A stretch of 64,000 bases of DNA from Chloroflexota bacterium (GTDB lineage: Bacteria; Chloroflexota; UBA11872). This document shows, piece after piece, positions 16,417-25,250 of the stretch. The notes under the pieces were generated by a model. That model was not told the origin of the DNA. It did not search any database and saw only the letters and a program-made list of their open reading frames with translations. Position numbers and translations under genes: made by a program. Every line of letters begins with the position of its first letter. Position 1 is the first letter of the stretch. Location: positions 62,001 through 126,000 of the forward strand of contig JAPOYR010000010.1 in the NCBI GenBank assembly GCA_026706485.1. Direction: 5' to 3'.

Positions 16417-17937
16417 GTGAGCGTTGAGTCAGATCCGCTGCGGACCGAAGAGCTGCACTCGGTGGGCAACCGGACGATCGTCGAAGGCTTGACCTTTGAC
16501 GACGTTCTCCTGGTCCCGGGACGATCCGAGGTCCTTCCCACCGATGTGTCGACGCGCACGCGCATCACCCCGCGAATCACGCTCAATGTTCCCTTGGTTT
16601 CGGCGGCGATGGACACCGTCACCGAAGCCCGCATGGCCATCACGCTGGCGCGGGCCGGCGGGATTGGCGTGATCCACCGCAACCTGGGACTCGAGGATCA
16701 GGCGCTCGAAGTCGACAAGGTCAAGCGCTCGCAGTCCGGAATGATCGTCGACCCCATCACCCTGCCTCCAACGGCCACTGTGGGCGAGGCCAATGAGGTC
16801 ATGGCGCGATACCGCATTTCGGGCGTGCCGATCACCGACTCCCGCGGGCAGCTGGTCGGCATCCTCACCAACCGCGACCTGCGCTTTTGCCGCGATGACG
16901 CGATGCAGGTCGCCGATTTGATGACGACGGAGCGCCTGGTCACCGCACCGGTTGGAACCACGCTCGAGCAGGCCGAGGAGCTGCTGCATCTGCACCGCAT
17001 CGAGAAGCTCCCGGTTGTGGACGACAGCGGCCAACTGCGCGGCCTCATCACGGTCAAGGACATCGCCAAGCGCGAGGAGTTTCCCGGCGCCGTTTATGAC
17101 GCGTCAGGACGATTGGTTGTGGCCGGCGCCATTGGCACCCACAACGAAGGGCTGCCACGCGCCCGCGAGCTGGTTTCGGCAGGAGCCGACGCCGTGGTGG
17201 TGGACTCCGCCCACGGCCACCACAGCGCGGTTATCGACACGGTTCGCCGCGTCAAGGAGTCGCTCGACGTGGACGTGATCGCCGGCAACGTGGCAACCGC
17301 GGCGGGCGCCAGCGCGCTGATCCAAGCGGGCGCCGACTGCGTCAAGGTCGGCATCGGCCCCGCGGCCATCTGCACCACGCGCGTGGTGGCCGGCGTGGGC
17401 GTGCCTCAACTCACCGCCATTTCCGACTGCCTCGGTCCGTGCAGCGAGCACGGCGTGCCGCTCATCGCCGATGGCGGCGTGCGCTATTCGGGTGACATCG
17501 CCAAGGCGATCGGCGCCGGCGCGGCCGCGGTCATGATCGGCAACATGTTCGCCGGCACGGACAACAGCCCGGGCGAGATCGTCTACCGACAGGGCGAGCG
17601 ATTCAAGGAATACCGCGGCATGGGCTCGATCGGCGCCATGATGGAGCGCGCGGGCGCTTCACGCGACCGCTACGGTCAGCACCAGGTGCAGGATGCCGCC
17701 AAGCTGGTGGCCGAGGGCGTGGAAGCCCAGACGCCCTATCGCGGTCCCACGGTGAACATGATCAGTCAGCTTGTCGGCGGCCTCCGGTCGGCGATGGGAT
17801 ATGTCGGCGCGGCCGACATCCGCGAGCTCCAGACGAAGGGCCGATTCGTTCGTGCTTCCCGTGCCAGCGTCGATGAGGGGCACCCGCACGATGTCGTGCT
17901 CATCAAAGAGGCGCCCAACTACCACGCGCCGCGCTAG
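16417..17937 (+). CDS. guaB: inosine-5'-monophosphate dehydrogenase
   Basis: 506 residues from GTG 16417, which has GGGAGG 7 bases upstream (16404-16409). The longer frame back to 16276 runs through the hairpin and is rejected. It oxidises IMP to XMP with NAD+, the committed step of GTP synthesis. The N-terminus has [12 protein letters not shown], two CBS domains follow (about 100-220) and the barrel resumes with [13 protein letters not shown]. The catalytic Cys is in [11 protein letters not shown], where most family members have GPGSICTT. The flap region [12 protein letters not shown] and the C-terminal [12 protein letters not shown] segment are normal. Confidence 0.95.
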   Translation: MSVESDPLRTEELHSVGNRTIVEGLTFDDVLLVPGRSEVLPTDVSTRTRITPRITLNVPLVSAAMDTVTEARMAITLARAGGIGVIHRNLGLEDQALEVDKVKRSQSGMIVDPITLPPTATVGEANEVMARYRISGVPITDSRGQLVGILTNRDLRFCRDDAMQVADLMTTERLVTAPVGTTLEQAEELLHLHRIEKLPVVDDSGQLRGLITVKDIAKREEFPGAVYDASGRLVVAGAIGTHNEGLPRARELVSAGADAVVVDSAHGHHSAVIDTVRRVKESLDVDVIAGNVATAAGASALIQAGADCVKVGIGPAAICTTRVVAGVGVPQLTAISDCLGPCSEHGVPLIADGGVRYSGDIAKAIGAGAAAVMIGNMFAGTDNSPGEIVYRQGERFKEYRGMGSIGAMMERAGASRDRYGQHQVQDAAKLVAEGVEAQTPYRGPTVNMISQLVGGLRSAMGYVGAADIRELQTKGRFVRASRASVDEGHPHDVVLIKEAPNYHAPR

Positions 17938-18021
17938 CCGGCGCGCTCGCGCACCGGAACGACACCTGAAGTACACCGCGCGGGCACGAGGCCGCCGCAT
18001 GCGCCGCTCCGTCACGCGTCG

Positions 18022-20022
18022 ATGAGCCTGATCCTGGGAGTGGACACGGGCGGCACGTTCACCGACGCCGTCCTGCTCGACGCGGACTCCGGGACGGTCA
18101 CAGCCGCGCACAAGGCGCTCACCACCCACGAGAATCTGGCCGTCGGCATCGAGGCCGCGCTAGATGGGTTGCCCGCCGATGTCTGGCCGCACGTGCATCG
18201 AGCGGCCCTGTCCACCACGCTGGCGACCAATGCCGCCCTGGAGGGGTTGGGAAGCCGCGTCGGCTGCATCCTCATCGGATACGACCCCGGCGTCATGCGG
18301 CACTACCGCCTGGACCGCCACGTTCGCGCCTCCGCGGTTGCGCACGTGGGAGGACGCCACGACATCTTCGGCGAGGAGGTGACGCCGCTCGACGAGAATG
18401 GGCTGTGCGACGCGGTGAAGCGCCTGGCGCCCGAGGTCGACGCGCTGGCCGTTTCGAGCTACCTCGCGCCGCGCAATCCGGATCATGAGCGGCGCGCGGT
18501 GCGTTTGGTCAGCGAGCTCACCAGCCTGCCGGTGGTGGCCGGCGGCGCCCTGAGTTCGCAGATCAACTCCATTCGCCGCGCCACGACGGCCACGCTCAAC
18601 GCCAAGTTGCTGGCCGTGACCAGCGAGCTGCTCGACACGCTGGAGCATGCAGTCCGGCGGCGCGGCGTGAGCCCGGCGCCAATGGTCGTCCGCGGCGACG
18701 CGACGCTGATGGCGCTGGACCTGGCCCGCGAACGGCCCATTGACACCCTGTTCTCGGGACCCGCGGCCAGCGCCGTCGGAGGCGCCAGGCTGGCCGGCAT
18801 CGACCAGGCGGTCGTGGTCGACATGGGCGGCACGTCCACCGACGTTGGAATTCTCGACGGCGGACGCCCGAACCTGAGCAAGCGGGGCGCATCTCTCGCC
18901 GGCTGGCGGACGGCCGTGCGCGCGGCCGCCGTGCGCTCGGCAGCGATCGGCGGTGACAGCCGCGTACGAGCGGACCCACTCGACCTCGTCATCGGACCCG
19001 AGCGCGTCGTGCCGCTGTCGCGCGCCGCCCGCGAGTCGCCCGAGATCCGCGACCGCCTGGCCGAGCTTGACGCGCAACGCCTCTCGCATCGGCTGGTCCC
19101 GGTATGGGAGTTCTTCGCCCTGGGCCGACCTCGCGCCGACGAAGTGGTATCGACCGGCGAGCAGCGCGTGCTGGAGGCGCTCGAACACGGTCCAATCGAC
19201 GTGCTCACGCTTGCCAGGCAGGCCGGCGTCGCCGACGCCCGCCTGGTCCCCATCGACGGCCTGGTTGCGCGCCGGCTGGTCACCCGGATCGGGCTCACCC
19301 CCACCGACCTGCTGCACGTGCGCGGCGACTACACCGAGTTCGATGTCGACGCAGCGGCCCTCGCCAACCGCATTGCCGCACGCGAGAGCCGCACCGAGTA
19401 CGACGCGTTTGTGGCGCGCGTCCACGAGGCCGTGATTCGCGCGCTGTGTGTCGCCACCCTGCGCCGCGCCATTGCCGCGGGGCGGCCCGATCTCGCCGAA
19501 TCGGACGAGAAGCTCGGCGCCTACTTGCTCGATGCGAGCGCGTCGCCGTCCAGCCGCGTCGGGCCGCTGGACGTTGGTTTGGGTCTCACGCTGCCGCTGA
19601 TTGCCCTCGGCGCCGCGGGGGCGGCATGGTTGCCCCAGGTGGCGAGCCGTCTCCGCACCGAGGTCATCGTTCCCGATCACGCGGCCGTCGCGAGCGCGGT
19701 TGGCGCCGCGTCCACCCGCATCGTGCAGGAAATCGAGGTGCTGCTGCGACCGCAATATCTGCGCCGCGGTGGAGTCATCGACTACGCCGTCCACAGCCCT
19801 GCGGGTCGCGCGATGTTCGCCTCCGAGTCCCAGGCCCGCGAGCATGCGCTTGCCGTCGGCCCCCGCCTCGCCGCGGAGGCCGCCGCCGAGGCCGGCGCGT
19901 CCTGCCCCACCATCGACGTCGATGAACACACCTGGAGCCTCGACCAGGACGACCCCGAAGCGCCGGCCCAACTCATGGAAACCCGCTTCCGTTTTACGGC
20001 CACGGAGGCCGGCACCGCCTAG
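18022..20022 (+). CDS. hydantoinase/oxoprolinase family protein (divergent HyuA-like)
   Basis: 666 residues of an ASKHA ATPase-type fold. The N-terminal phosphate loop LGVDTGGTFTDAVL and the second one VVDMGGTSTDVGIL (about 270) are intact, and the ALSTTLATNAALEG segment is typical. After the core there is GGDSRVRADPLDLVIGPERVVPL instead of the GGGSIA loop of classic HyuA. A stretch at about 377-432 (GEQRVLEALEHGPIDVLTLA onward) looks like a winged helix. Classic members hydrolyse 5-membered cyclic amides with ATP together with a HyuB subunit, but none is encoded here. The exact reaction is unknown. Confidence 0.75.
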   Translation: MSLILGVDTGGTFTDAVLLDADSGTVTAAHKALTTHENLAVGIEAALDGLPADVWPHVHRAALSTTLATNAALEGLGSRVGCILIGYDPGVMRHYRLDRHVRASAVAHVGGRHDIFGEEVTPLDENGLCDAVKRLAPEVDALAVSSYLAPRNPDHERRAVRLVSELTSLPVVAGGALSSQINSIRRATTATLNAKLLAVTSELLDTLEHAVRRRGVSPAPMVVRGDATLMALDLARERPIDTLFSGPAASAVGGARLAGIDQAVVVDMGGTSTDVGILDGGRPNLSKRGASLAGWRTAVRAAAVRSAAIGGDSRVRADPLDLVIGPERVVPLSRAARESPEIRDRLAELDAQRLSHRLVPVWEFFALGRPRADEVVSTGEQRVLEALEHGPIDVLTLARQAGVADARLVPIDGLVARRLVTRIGLTPTDLLHVRGDYTEFDVDAAALANRIAARESRTEYDAFVARVHEAVIRALCVATLRRAIAAGRPDLAESDEKLGAYLLDASASPSSRVGPLDVGLGLTLPLIALGAAGAAWLPQVASRLRTEVIVPDHAAVASAVGAASTRIVQEIEVLLRPQYLRRGGVIDYAVHSPAGRAMFASESQAREHALAVGPRLAAEAAAEAGASCPTIDVDEHTWSLDQDDPEAPAQLMETRFRFTATEAGTA

Positions 20023-20046
20023 CCAACCTCGATCGGCCCGCTCGCC

Positions 20047-20052
20047 TATAAT
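20047..20052 (+). promoter_or_regulatory. consensus -10 element upstream of greA
   Basis: TATAAT at 20047-20052, a perfect -10 hexamer in a GC-rich gap 68 bases before the greA ATG. The expected -35 position (CAACCT, 20024-20029) is poor, so an activator or an alternative -35 may be used. Confidence 0.45.
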
Positions 20053-20119
20053 CGACACCGTCACCGCGCAGCGCACCATGCCAGCCCGGCTGCGGCTTTG
20101 GGGGAGGCGAACGAAGCCT

Positions 20120-20578
20120 ATGGCGACCAAGTTCTTGACCGAGGAAGGGCGTCTGCGCCTCGAGGCCGAGCTTCACGAGCTGAAGACGGTGAAACGCCCG
20201 GAGATCATCCGGCGCATCCACGAGGCCAAAGAGTTCGGCGAGCTGAGCGAGGGCAACGAGCCGGACGAGGTCAAGAACGACCAAGCGTTCACCGAAGGCC
20301 GCATCATGATGCTCGAGCGGCTGCTGCGCGACGCCATCATCGTCAGCGAGCATTCGTCCGACACCGTCAGCATCGGCGCCACCGTCAGCGTCCGCGACGA
20401 CGGCGAGAGCCAGCGTGAGTTCACCATTGTCGGGACCGAGGAAATCGACCTCGCCACCGGCAAGATTTCGAACGAATCGCCGCTGGGCCTGGCGCTCGTG
20501 GGGCGCAAGGTCGGCGAGCATGTGACCGTGGAGACGCCCGCAGGCACGCGCGCCTACGAGATCACAGGAATCACCTGA
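20120..20578 (+). CDS. greA: transcription elongation factor GreA
   Basis: 152 residues from ATG 20120, with GGGGGAGG about 13 bases upstream. It rescues backtracked RNA polymerase by stimulating cleavage of the nascent RNA. The N-terminal coiled coil begins FLTEEGRLRLEAELHEL, and the acidic tip is EFGELSEGNEPDEV, where many GreA proteins have GDLSENAEY. The C-terminal FKBP-like domain ends with SPLGLALVGRKVGEHVTV. The next gene, lysS, begins at or just before the greA stop, so they are co-translated. Confidence 0.9.
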   Translation: MATKFLTEEGRLRLEAELHELKTVKRPEIIRRIHEAKEFGELSEGNEPDEVKNDQAFTEGRIMMLERLLRDAIIVSEHSSDTVSIGATVSVRDDGESQREFTIVGTEEIDLATGKISNESPLGLALVGRKVGEHVTVETPAGTRAYEITGIT

Positions 20579-20580
20579 TC
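20566..20580 (+). promoter_or_regulatory. ribosome binding site and non-standard start region of lysS
   Basis: AGGA at 20566-20569 lies 5 bases before CTG 20575 and 8 before ATC 20578, both in frame with lysS and overlapping or touching the greA stop (20576-20578). No ATG, GTG or TTG occurs in frame between this site and ATG 20638. Confidence 0.45.
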
Positions 20581-22041
20581 GCGGAGCCAGCGCCGGGCGA
20601 CCGTCTCTACGAGGCGCGGCTCGCCAAGCTGAACCGCATGGCCGCCGCGGGCGATCCCGTGTTTCCCTCCCGCGTGCCCCGCTCGCACCGGGCGGCAGAC
20701 GCGCGCTCGCTGGTCGACGATCCGAACGGCCCCGAGGTCGACGTCGCCGGACGCGTGATGTCACTGCGGCGGATGGGCAAGACGAGCTTCGCGGCAGTGC
20801 GCGACGGCTCGGGTGAGATCCAACTCTTTCTGAACGCCAGCGAGCTTGGCGCGGATGCCTATCGGCACGTCCTGGACGTGATCGACGTGGGCGACATCGT
20901 GTCGGCGGGCGGGCCGGTGTTTCGCACGCGTGCCGGCGAGCCGTCGGTGCGCGTGCAGCGCCTGACGGTGGCCGTGAAAGCCCTCCGGCCCCTGCCTGAG
21001 AAGTGGCGCGGCCTGCAGGACCCGGAAGCGCGGTACCGCCAGCGCTATCTCGACGTCATCGCCAATCAAGACGTGCGCGAGCGCTTCGAGGCGCGGACCA
21101 GGATCGTCAGCACAATCCGCCGCGTGCTCGACGCGCAGGGGTACATGGAGGTGGAAACCCCCTCGCTGCAGCCCCTCTACGGCGGCGGCAGCGCCGTGCC
21201 CTTCACCACCCACTACGAGGCCCTGGGACGCGACTTCTACCTGCGCATCGCCGACGAGCTGTATCTCAAGCGCCTGCTGGTCGCCGGCTACGAACGCGTG
21301 TATGAGATCTGCAAGGACTATCGCAACGAGGGCATTGACCGTACCCACTGCCCCGAGTTCACCATGCTCGAGGCCTATCAGGCCTTCGCCGACCTCGGCG
21401 ACATGCTCCGGCTCACCGAGGCGCTGGTGGTGGAGGCGGCACGGGCAGTCGCGGGGGACACACGCGTCGCCTACGGCGAGACGACGCTCGACTTCACGCC
21501 GCCATGGCGGCAGGTGACCTACCGCGACGCGATGCTCGAGGCCGTGGGAATCGACCTCGACGACGAGCAGTTGAGCGATGAGCAAATCCGCGAGGCGGCG
21601 GTCGGCCGCGGCGTGGCACTCGAGGCCGGCGCGGCACGCGCCCGCATGCTCGATGAAATCACCAAGACCTGCGTGGAGCCCGCGTTCGTGCAACCGACCT
21701 TTCTCACCCGCTACCCGGCCGAGACGACGCCCCTGGCCAAGCGCGCCCCAGACGACCCGCGTTATGTCGAGCGGTTCGAGCCATTCGTGCTGGGCATGGA
21801 GTTGGGCAATGGCTATACCGAGCTGAACGATCCCATCGATCAGCGCCGCCGCCTGAGCGAGCAGGCGGACGACGATGCTGAGGCGCATCCGGTTGACGAG
21901 GATTTCATTCGCGCGCTGGAGCACGGCATGCCGCCGGCGGGCGGCCTGGGTCTCGGCATCGACCGGTTGACGATGGTGCTCACGGACGCGCCCAACATCC
22001 GCGACGTCATCCTGTTCCCCCAACTGCGAACGCCTGCGTAG
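20575..22041 (+). CDS. lysS: lysyl-tRNA synthetase, class II
   Basis: Charges tRNA-Lys. The N-terminal OB fold covers DVAGRVMSLRRMGK and RDGSGEIQLF. Class II motifs follow: ETPSLQPLYGGGSAVPF, the motif 2 region ICKDYRNEGIDRTHCPEFTMLE, and motif 3 GLGLGIDRLTMVL near the C-terminus. The first ATG (20638) would give 467 residues but cuts into the conserved N-terminal helix RLYEARLAKLNRM that precedes the Pro-containing turn in this family. Reading back in frame reaches CTG 20575 or ATC 20578, giving about 487-488 residues, the normal length, directly at the greA stop with AGGA upstream. Start therefore tentative, function certain. Confidence 0.9.
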   Translation: MIAEPAPGDRLYEARLAKLNRMAAAGDPVFPSRVPRSHRAADARSLVDDPNGPEVDVAGRVMSLRRMGKTSFAAVRDGSGEIQLFLNASELGADAYRHVLDVIDVGDIVSAGGPVFRTRAGEPSVRVQRLTVAVKALRPLPEKWRGLQDPEARYRQRYLDVIANQDVRERFEARTRIVSTIRRVLDAQGYMEVETPSLQPLYGGGSAVPFTTHYEALGRDFYLRIADELYLKRLLVAGYERVYEICKDYRNEGIDRTHCPEFTMLEAYQAFADLGDMLRLTEALVVEAARAVAGDTRVAYGETTLDFTPPWRQVTYRDAMLEAVGIDLDDEQLSDEQIREAAVGRGVALEAGAARARMLDEITKTCVEPAFVQPTFLTRYPAETTPLAKRAPDDPRYVERFEPFVLGMELGNGYTELNDPIDQRRRLSEQADDDAEAHPVDEDFIRALEHGMPPAGGLGLGIDRLTMVLTDAPNIRDVILFPQLRTPA

Positions 22042-22106
22042 AATCGGGGACAGAAGAACTCGGCCCGCGGTGCGTCGGCCGTTGCGATTCGATACGTTGC
22101 CCCCAC

Positions 22107-23393
22107 ATGCTTCCCCTGCGATTCATTCGTGAGAACGCGGACTTGGTGCGCGCCGGGCTGAGCGCCCGGGGCGACGACGCGCCACTGGATGGACTGCTGG
22201 AGCTGGACCGGAAACGGCGCGCGCTGCTGGTTGACGTGGAAGGCTGGCGAGCCGAGCGCAAACGCGTCTCCCGAGCCATCGGCACCGCGTCGGATGCTTC
22301 CGAGCGTGAGGCGCTGATTGCCCAAACGCGGGCGTTGTCGAAGGACCTCGATGCGTCCGAGCCGAAGTTGGGACAGATCGAAAGTGACCTCGATCGCCTC
22401 CTAGGGGAATTCCCCGCGTTGCCGCATGCGTCCGCTCCGGCCGGGCAAGACGCCAACGACAACCCCGTGGTCGCAGAGCACGGCACTCCGCCCGCCTTCG
22501 ACTTCGAGCCGCGTCCGCACTGGGAGATCGGCGAGACGCTGGGCGTGCTCGACTTTCCGCGGGCGGCAAAGATCGCCGGATCGGGCTTCTGGCTATTTCG
22601 GGCCGGCGGGGCGCGCCTGCAGCGCGCCCTGGTCGCCTGGGCCATTGACTTTCAGGTACGCGAGCATGGCTACCTCGAAGTTTTGCCTCCGGCACTTGTC
22701 ACAAGCCGGGGCATGGCCGACTCGGGCAAGCTGCCGAAGTTCGCCGACGATTCCTATGGGTTGCCCGCCGACGACCTTTGGCTCAATCCGACGGCCGAGG
22801 TGCCGCTCACGGCCATGCACCGCGACGAAGTCTTGGACGGCGGCACACTGCCACTCCGCTACGTGGCCTACACGCCGGCGTTTCGCCGCGAGGCGGGCGC
22901 CGCGGGCATCGACACGCGGGGCCTCCAACGCTTGCATCAGTTTGACAAGGTCGAGCTGTACGCCTTTTCCCTGGCCGAGCAGTCGTACGAAGAGTTGGAG
23001 ACGATGCGCCGGCACGCCGAGGCGGCCATCGAGGCGCTGGGACTGCCCTATCGCACGCTGGAACTGTGCACCGGCGATCTTGGATTCACCTCCGCCAAGA
23101 CCTACGACCTGGAGGCCTGGGCGCCGGGCGTGAACGCCTGGCTGGAGGTCTCGTCGATTTCGAATTGCGAGGCGTTTCAGGCACGTCGCGCCGGCATCCG
23201 GACCCGGAAGCCCGGTGGCAGCCACACGGAATTCGTGCATACGCTCAATGGGTCCGGGCTTGGTATGGCCCGTACGATGGTGGCCATTCTGGAGAACTAC
23301 CAGCAGGCGGACGGCACAGTCCGCGTGCCGGAGGTTCTCCAGCCGTATCTCGGCGGCCAGAAAGTGCTTGAGGTGGAGCCCGGATGGCAGTAG
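22107..23393 (+). CDS. serS: seryl-tRNA synthetase
   Basis: 428 residues, the usual length. Charges tRNA-Ser and, where present, tRNA-Sec. The N-terminal coiled-coil arm (about 30-100) begins after MLPLRFIRENADLVRAGL. The class II core has LNPTAEVPLTAMH, the motif 2 region YTPAFRREAG with GLQRLHQFDKVEL, and motif 3 TLNGSGLGMARTMVAILE. It follows lysS by 65 bases and overlaps the next gene by 10 bases, suggesting translational coupling. Confidence 0.95.
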   Translation: MLPLRFIRENADLVRAGLSARGDDAPLDGLLELDRKRRALLVDVEGWRAERKRVSRAIGTASDASEREALIAQTRALSKDLDASEPKLGQIESDLDRLLGEFPALPHASAPAGQDANDNPVVAEHGTPPAFDFEPRPHWEIGETLGVLDFPRAAKIAGSGFWLFRAGGARLQRALVAWAIDFQVREHGYLEVLPPALVTSRGMADSGKLPKFADDSYGLPADDLWLNPTAEVPLTAMHRDEVLDGGTLPLRYVAYTPAFRREAGAAGIDTRGLQRLHQFDKVELYAFSLAEQSYEELETMRRHAEAAIEALGLPYRTLELCTGDLGFTSAKTYDLEAWAPGVNAWLEVSSISNCEAFQARRAGIRTRKPGGSHTEFVHTLNGSGLGMARTMVAILENYQQADGTVRVPEVLQPYLGGQKVLEVEPGWQ

Positions 23394-24322
23394 ACCCGGT
23401 GATCGACCGGCATCCCACTCTGCAGCTCATTGGCCGCACGCCGCTGGTTGAAACCCGCCTCTTCCGGGATCGCTATCCGAGAGCAAGGGTCTTTGCCAAG
23501 GTGGAGGCCTTCAATCCGGGCGGGTCGATCAAGGATCGCCCCGTCGCGCGCATGCTGGCCGACGCGCAGGCGCGCGGCGACCTTCGCCCCGGTCAAACCA
23601 TCCTCGACTCGTCGTCGGGCAACGCGGGCATCGCCTACGCGATGATCGGCGGGCTCCTGGGGCACGACGTCGAGATCGTGATGCCCGACAACGCCAGCCG
23701 GGAGCGCGTGCAGCGCATCACGGCGCATGGCGCGCGCATTCGCTTCACCGACGCCATCCTGGGCTACGACGAGGCCATGCGTGAGGTCCAGCGCCGCCAT
23801 GAAGCGGCCCCCGAGCGCTACTACTTCGCCGACCAGTACAGCAACGAATCGAACTGGCAGGCGCATTACGACGGCACGGCGAGCGAGATCCTGGCCCAGG
23901 CCCCGCCCGACATCACGCATTTCGTCGCGGGCGTCGGCACCGGCGGCACGATCACCGGCGTCGCGCGCCGATTCGACGAGGTATCCCCCGACGTGCGGAT
24001 CGTGTGCGCCACTCCACCGGAGTTTCCGGGTATCGAGGGCTTGAAACCCATGGGGCCCGACCACCTCGTACCGGCAATCCTCGACGCCACGCTGATCGAC
24101 ACCTGGGTCGATATCGACGTGGACAAGGCTCGCGAGTTTTCCGTGCAACTGGCGGCCGAGGGACTCTTCGTCGGGCAATCGGCCGGCGCCTACATGTATG
24201 CGGTCGAAACCGTGCTCGCGGACGACCCGGACGCCGTGGTGGTGACGTTGTTTCCCGATGCCGGCGATCGCTACTTCAGCACCGGACTCTGGGACGTGGC
24301 GCCGACGCTCGCGAGCCCGTGA
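23384..24322 (+). CDS. cysteine synthase family PLP enzyme
   Basis: 312 residues of the fold type II PLP family. The PLP-binding Lys lies in NPGGSIKDRPVA, the substrate-binding loop is SSSGNAGIAYA and the phosphate loop is GVGTGGTITGVARR. The end GLFVGQSAGAYMYA matches CysK and CysM proteins. The likely reaction is replacement of the O-acetyl or O-phospho group of an activated serine by sulfide. Its ATG overlaps the serS stop by 10 bases. The loop around residues 205-220 (ATPPEFPGIEGLKPMG) leaves the CysK/CysM/cystathionine beta-synthase choice open. Confidence 0.85.
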   Translation: MAVDPVIDRHPTLQLIGRTPLVETRLFRDRYPRARVFAKVEAFNPGGSIKDRPVARMLADAQARGDLRPGQTILDSSSGNAGIAYAMIGGLLGHDVEIVMPDNASRERVQRITAHGARIRFTDAILGYDEAMREVQRRHEAAPERYYFADQYSNESNWQAHYDGTASEILAQAPPDITHFVAGVGTGGTITGVARRFDEVSPDVRIVCATPPEFPGIEGLKPMGPDHLVPAILDATLIDTWVDIDVDKAREFSVQLAAEGLFVGQSAGAYMYAVETVLADDPDAVVVTLFPDAGDRYFSTGLWDVAPTLASP

Positions 24323-24401
24323 TCCCGACCGTCGACATAGCGGCAGCGCCATCACGAATGCGACCCGCTCTTATCCGAACTCATCCCAGTGGAGAGCCGG
24401 C

Positions 24402-25247
24402 GTGAAGCCTTTGCGCCTGGGATTCAATCCGCGCATTGCGCCCGAGAGCCGGCGCCGCTTCCATCAACGCTTGCGGCACGTCGTCGAGGTCGCGGTGCAC
24501 CTGGAGTTCGACGTCGTCGAGCTTGGGCTTTCGACCCACATGCACGATTTGGGCTTGACGACCATCTTCGACCCGCAGGCCATCGAGATCCTCGACGACG
24601 CTCCGCTTCGGTTCCATCTCAACCTGTTCGCCGACGCCGCGATGTCGGAGCGCTCGGCCATCACCGACGTGACCAGCTACTCGCGCAGCGTGGCGCTGCG
24701 GCAAATCGTGCAGATCGTCGAGTTTTTCGAGCACCGGCACGCCATGGAGATGTACGTGGTGCACCCGGGTCGCCGGGTCACCCACGAGGCCGCGCACCTG
24801 GACGCGCTGCGGGAAAGCATGCGCACGCTGCACAACCTGTTCCCGGGACTCCCGATCGCCATCGCGAACGCGAGCGGCGAGGCAGTGCTGGGGCGCATCG
24901 ACAGCGTGCTCAACGCGCTCGACAGCGCGCGCCACTTTCGCTTCGCCCTGCATACGGGATTCGCGTTCCATTCCGTGGATGCGAACCACCTGGCGTTCGA
25001 GGCCCGCATGGACTACCTGCGCCGCTTCGTGGATCAAATCGCGGAGATTCGCTGGCACAACACCGCGCCGGGCACGCGTCCCAGCGTGCCGTTGCACCGC
25101 ACGCTCGAGGACGGGCTGGATCTCGCCATGCTGATGCGCACCGTGGGTCGCAATCCGGGCACGCTGCACATGATCGAAACGGTCGGCCTGGACCCGCCGG
25201 CCCTGGTGCGCGAGGTGCGGACGCTGCACCGCGCCCTTAACGCGTAG
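24402..25247 (+). CDS. TIM-barrel protein, xylose isomerase/AP endonuclease 2-like
   Basis: 281 residues from GTG 24402, with a GGAGAG-like site about 6 bases upstream. An alternating pattern of hydrophobic strands (RLGFNPRI, FDVVELGLS, LRFHLNLF, MEMYVVHPG, LPIAIANAS, HFRFALHTGFAF, IRWHNTAPG) fits a TIM barrel of the sugar-isomerase/endonuclease IV-like superfamily. Metal-ligand candidates are the Glu in VELGLS, the His in VVHPG and the His in LHTG. The closest role, sugar isomerisation or an endonuclease-like reaction, cannot be fixed. It is the last gene of the plus-strand block and converges with the ABC permease gene 3 bases away. Confidence 0.65.
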   Translation: MKPLRLGFNPRIAPESRRRFHQRLRHVVEVAVHLEFDVVELGLSTHMHDLGLTTIFDPQAIEILDDAPLRFHLNLFADAAMSERSAITDVTSYSRSVALRQIVQIVEFFEHRHAMEMYVVHPGRRVTHEAAHLDALRESMRTLHNLFPGLPIAIANASGEAVLGRIDSVLNALDSARHFRFALHTGFAFHSVDANHLAFEARMDYLRRFVDQIAEIRWHNTAPGTRPSVPLHRTLEDGLDLAMLMRTVGRNPGTLHMIETVGLDPPALVREVRTLHRALNA

Positions 25248-25250
25248 GCG

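Noticed and set aside
18160-20130. 656-residue minus-strand open frame opposite the hydantoinase-like gene
   Set aside because: It is a high-GC antisense shadow: no recognisable domain, Arg/Gly/His-rich composition and no start signal, while the plus-strand frame has clear family motifs.
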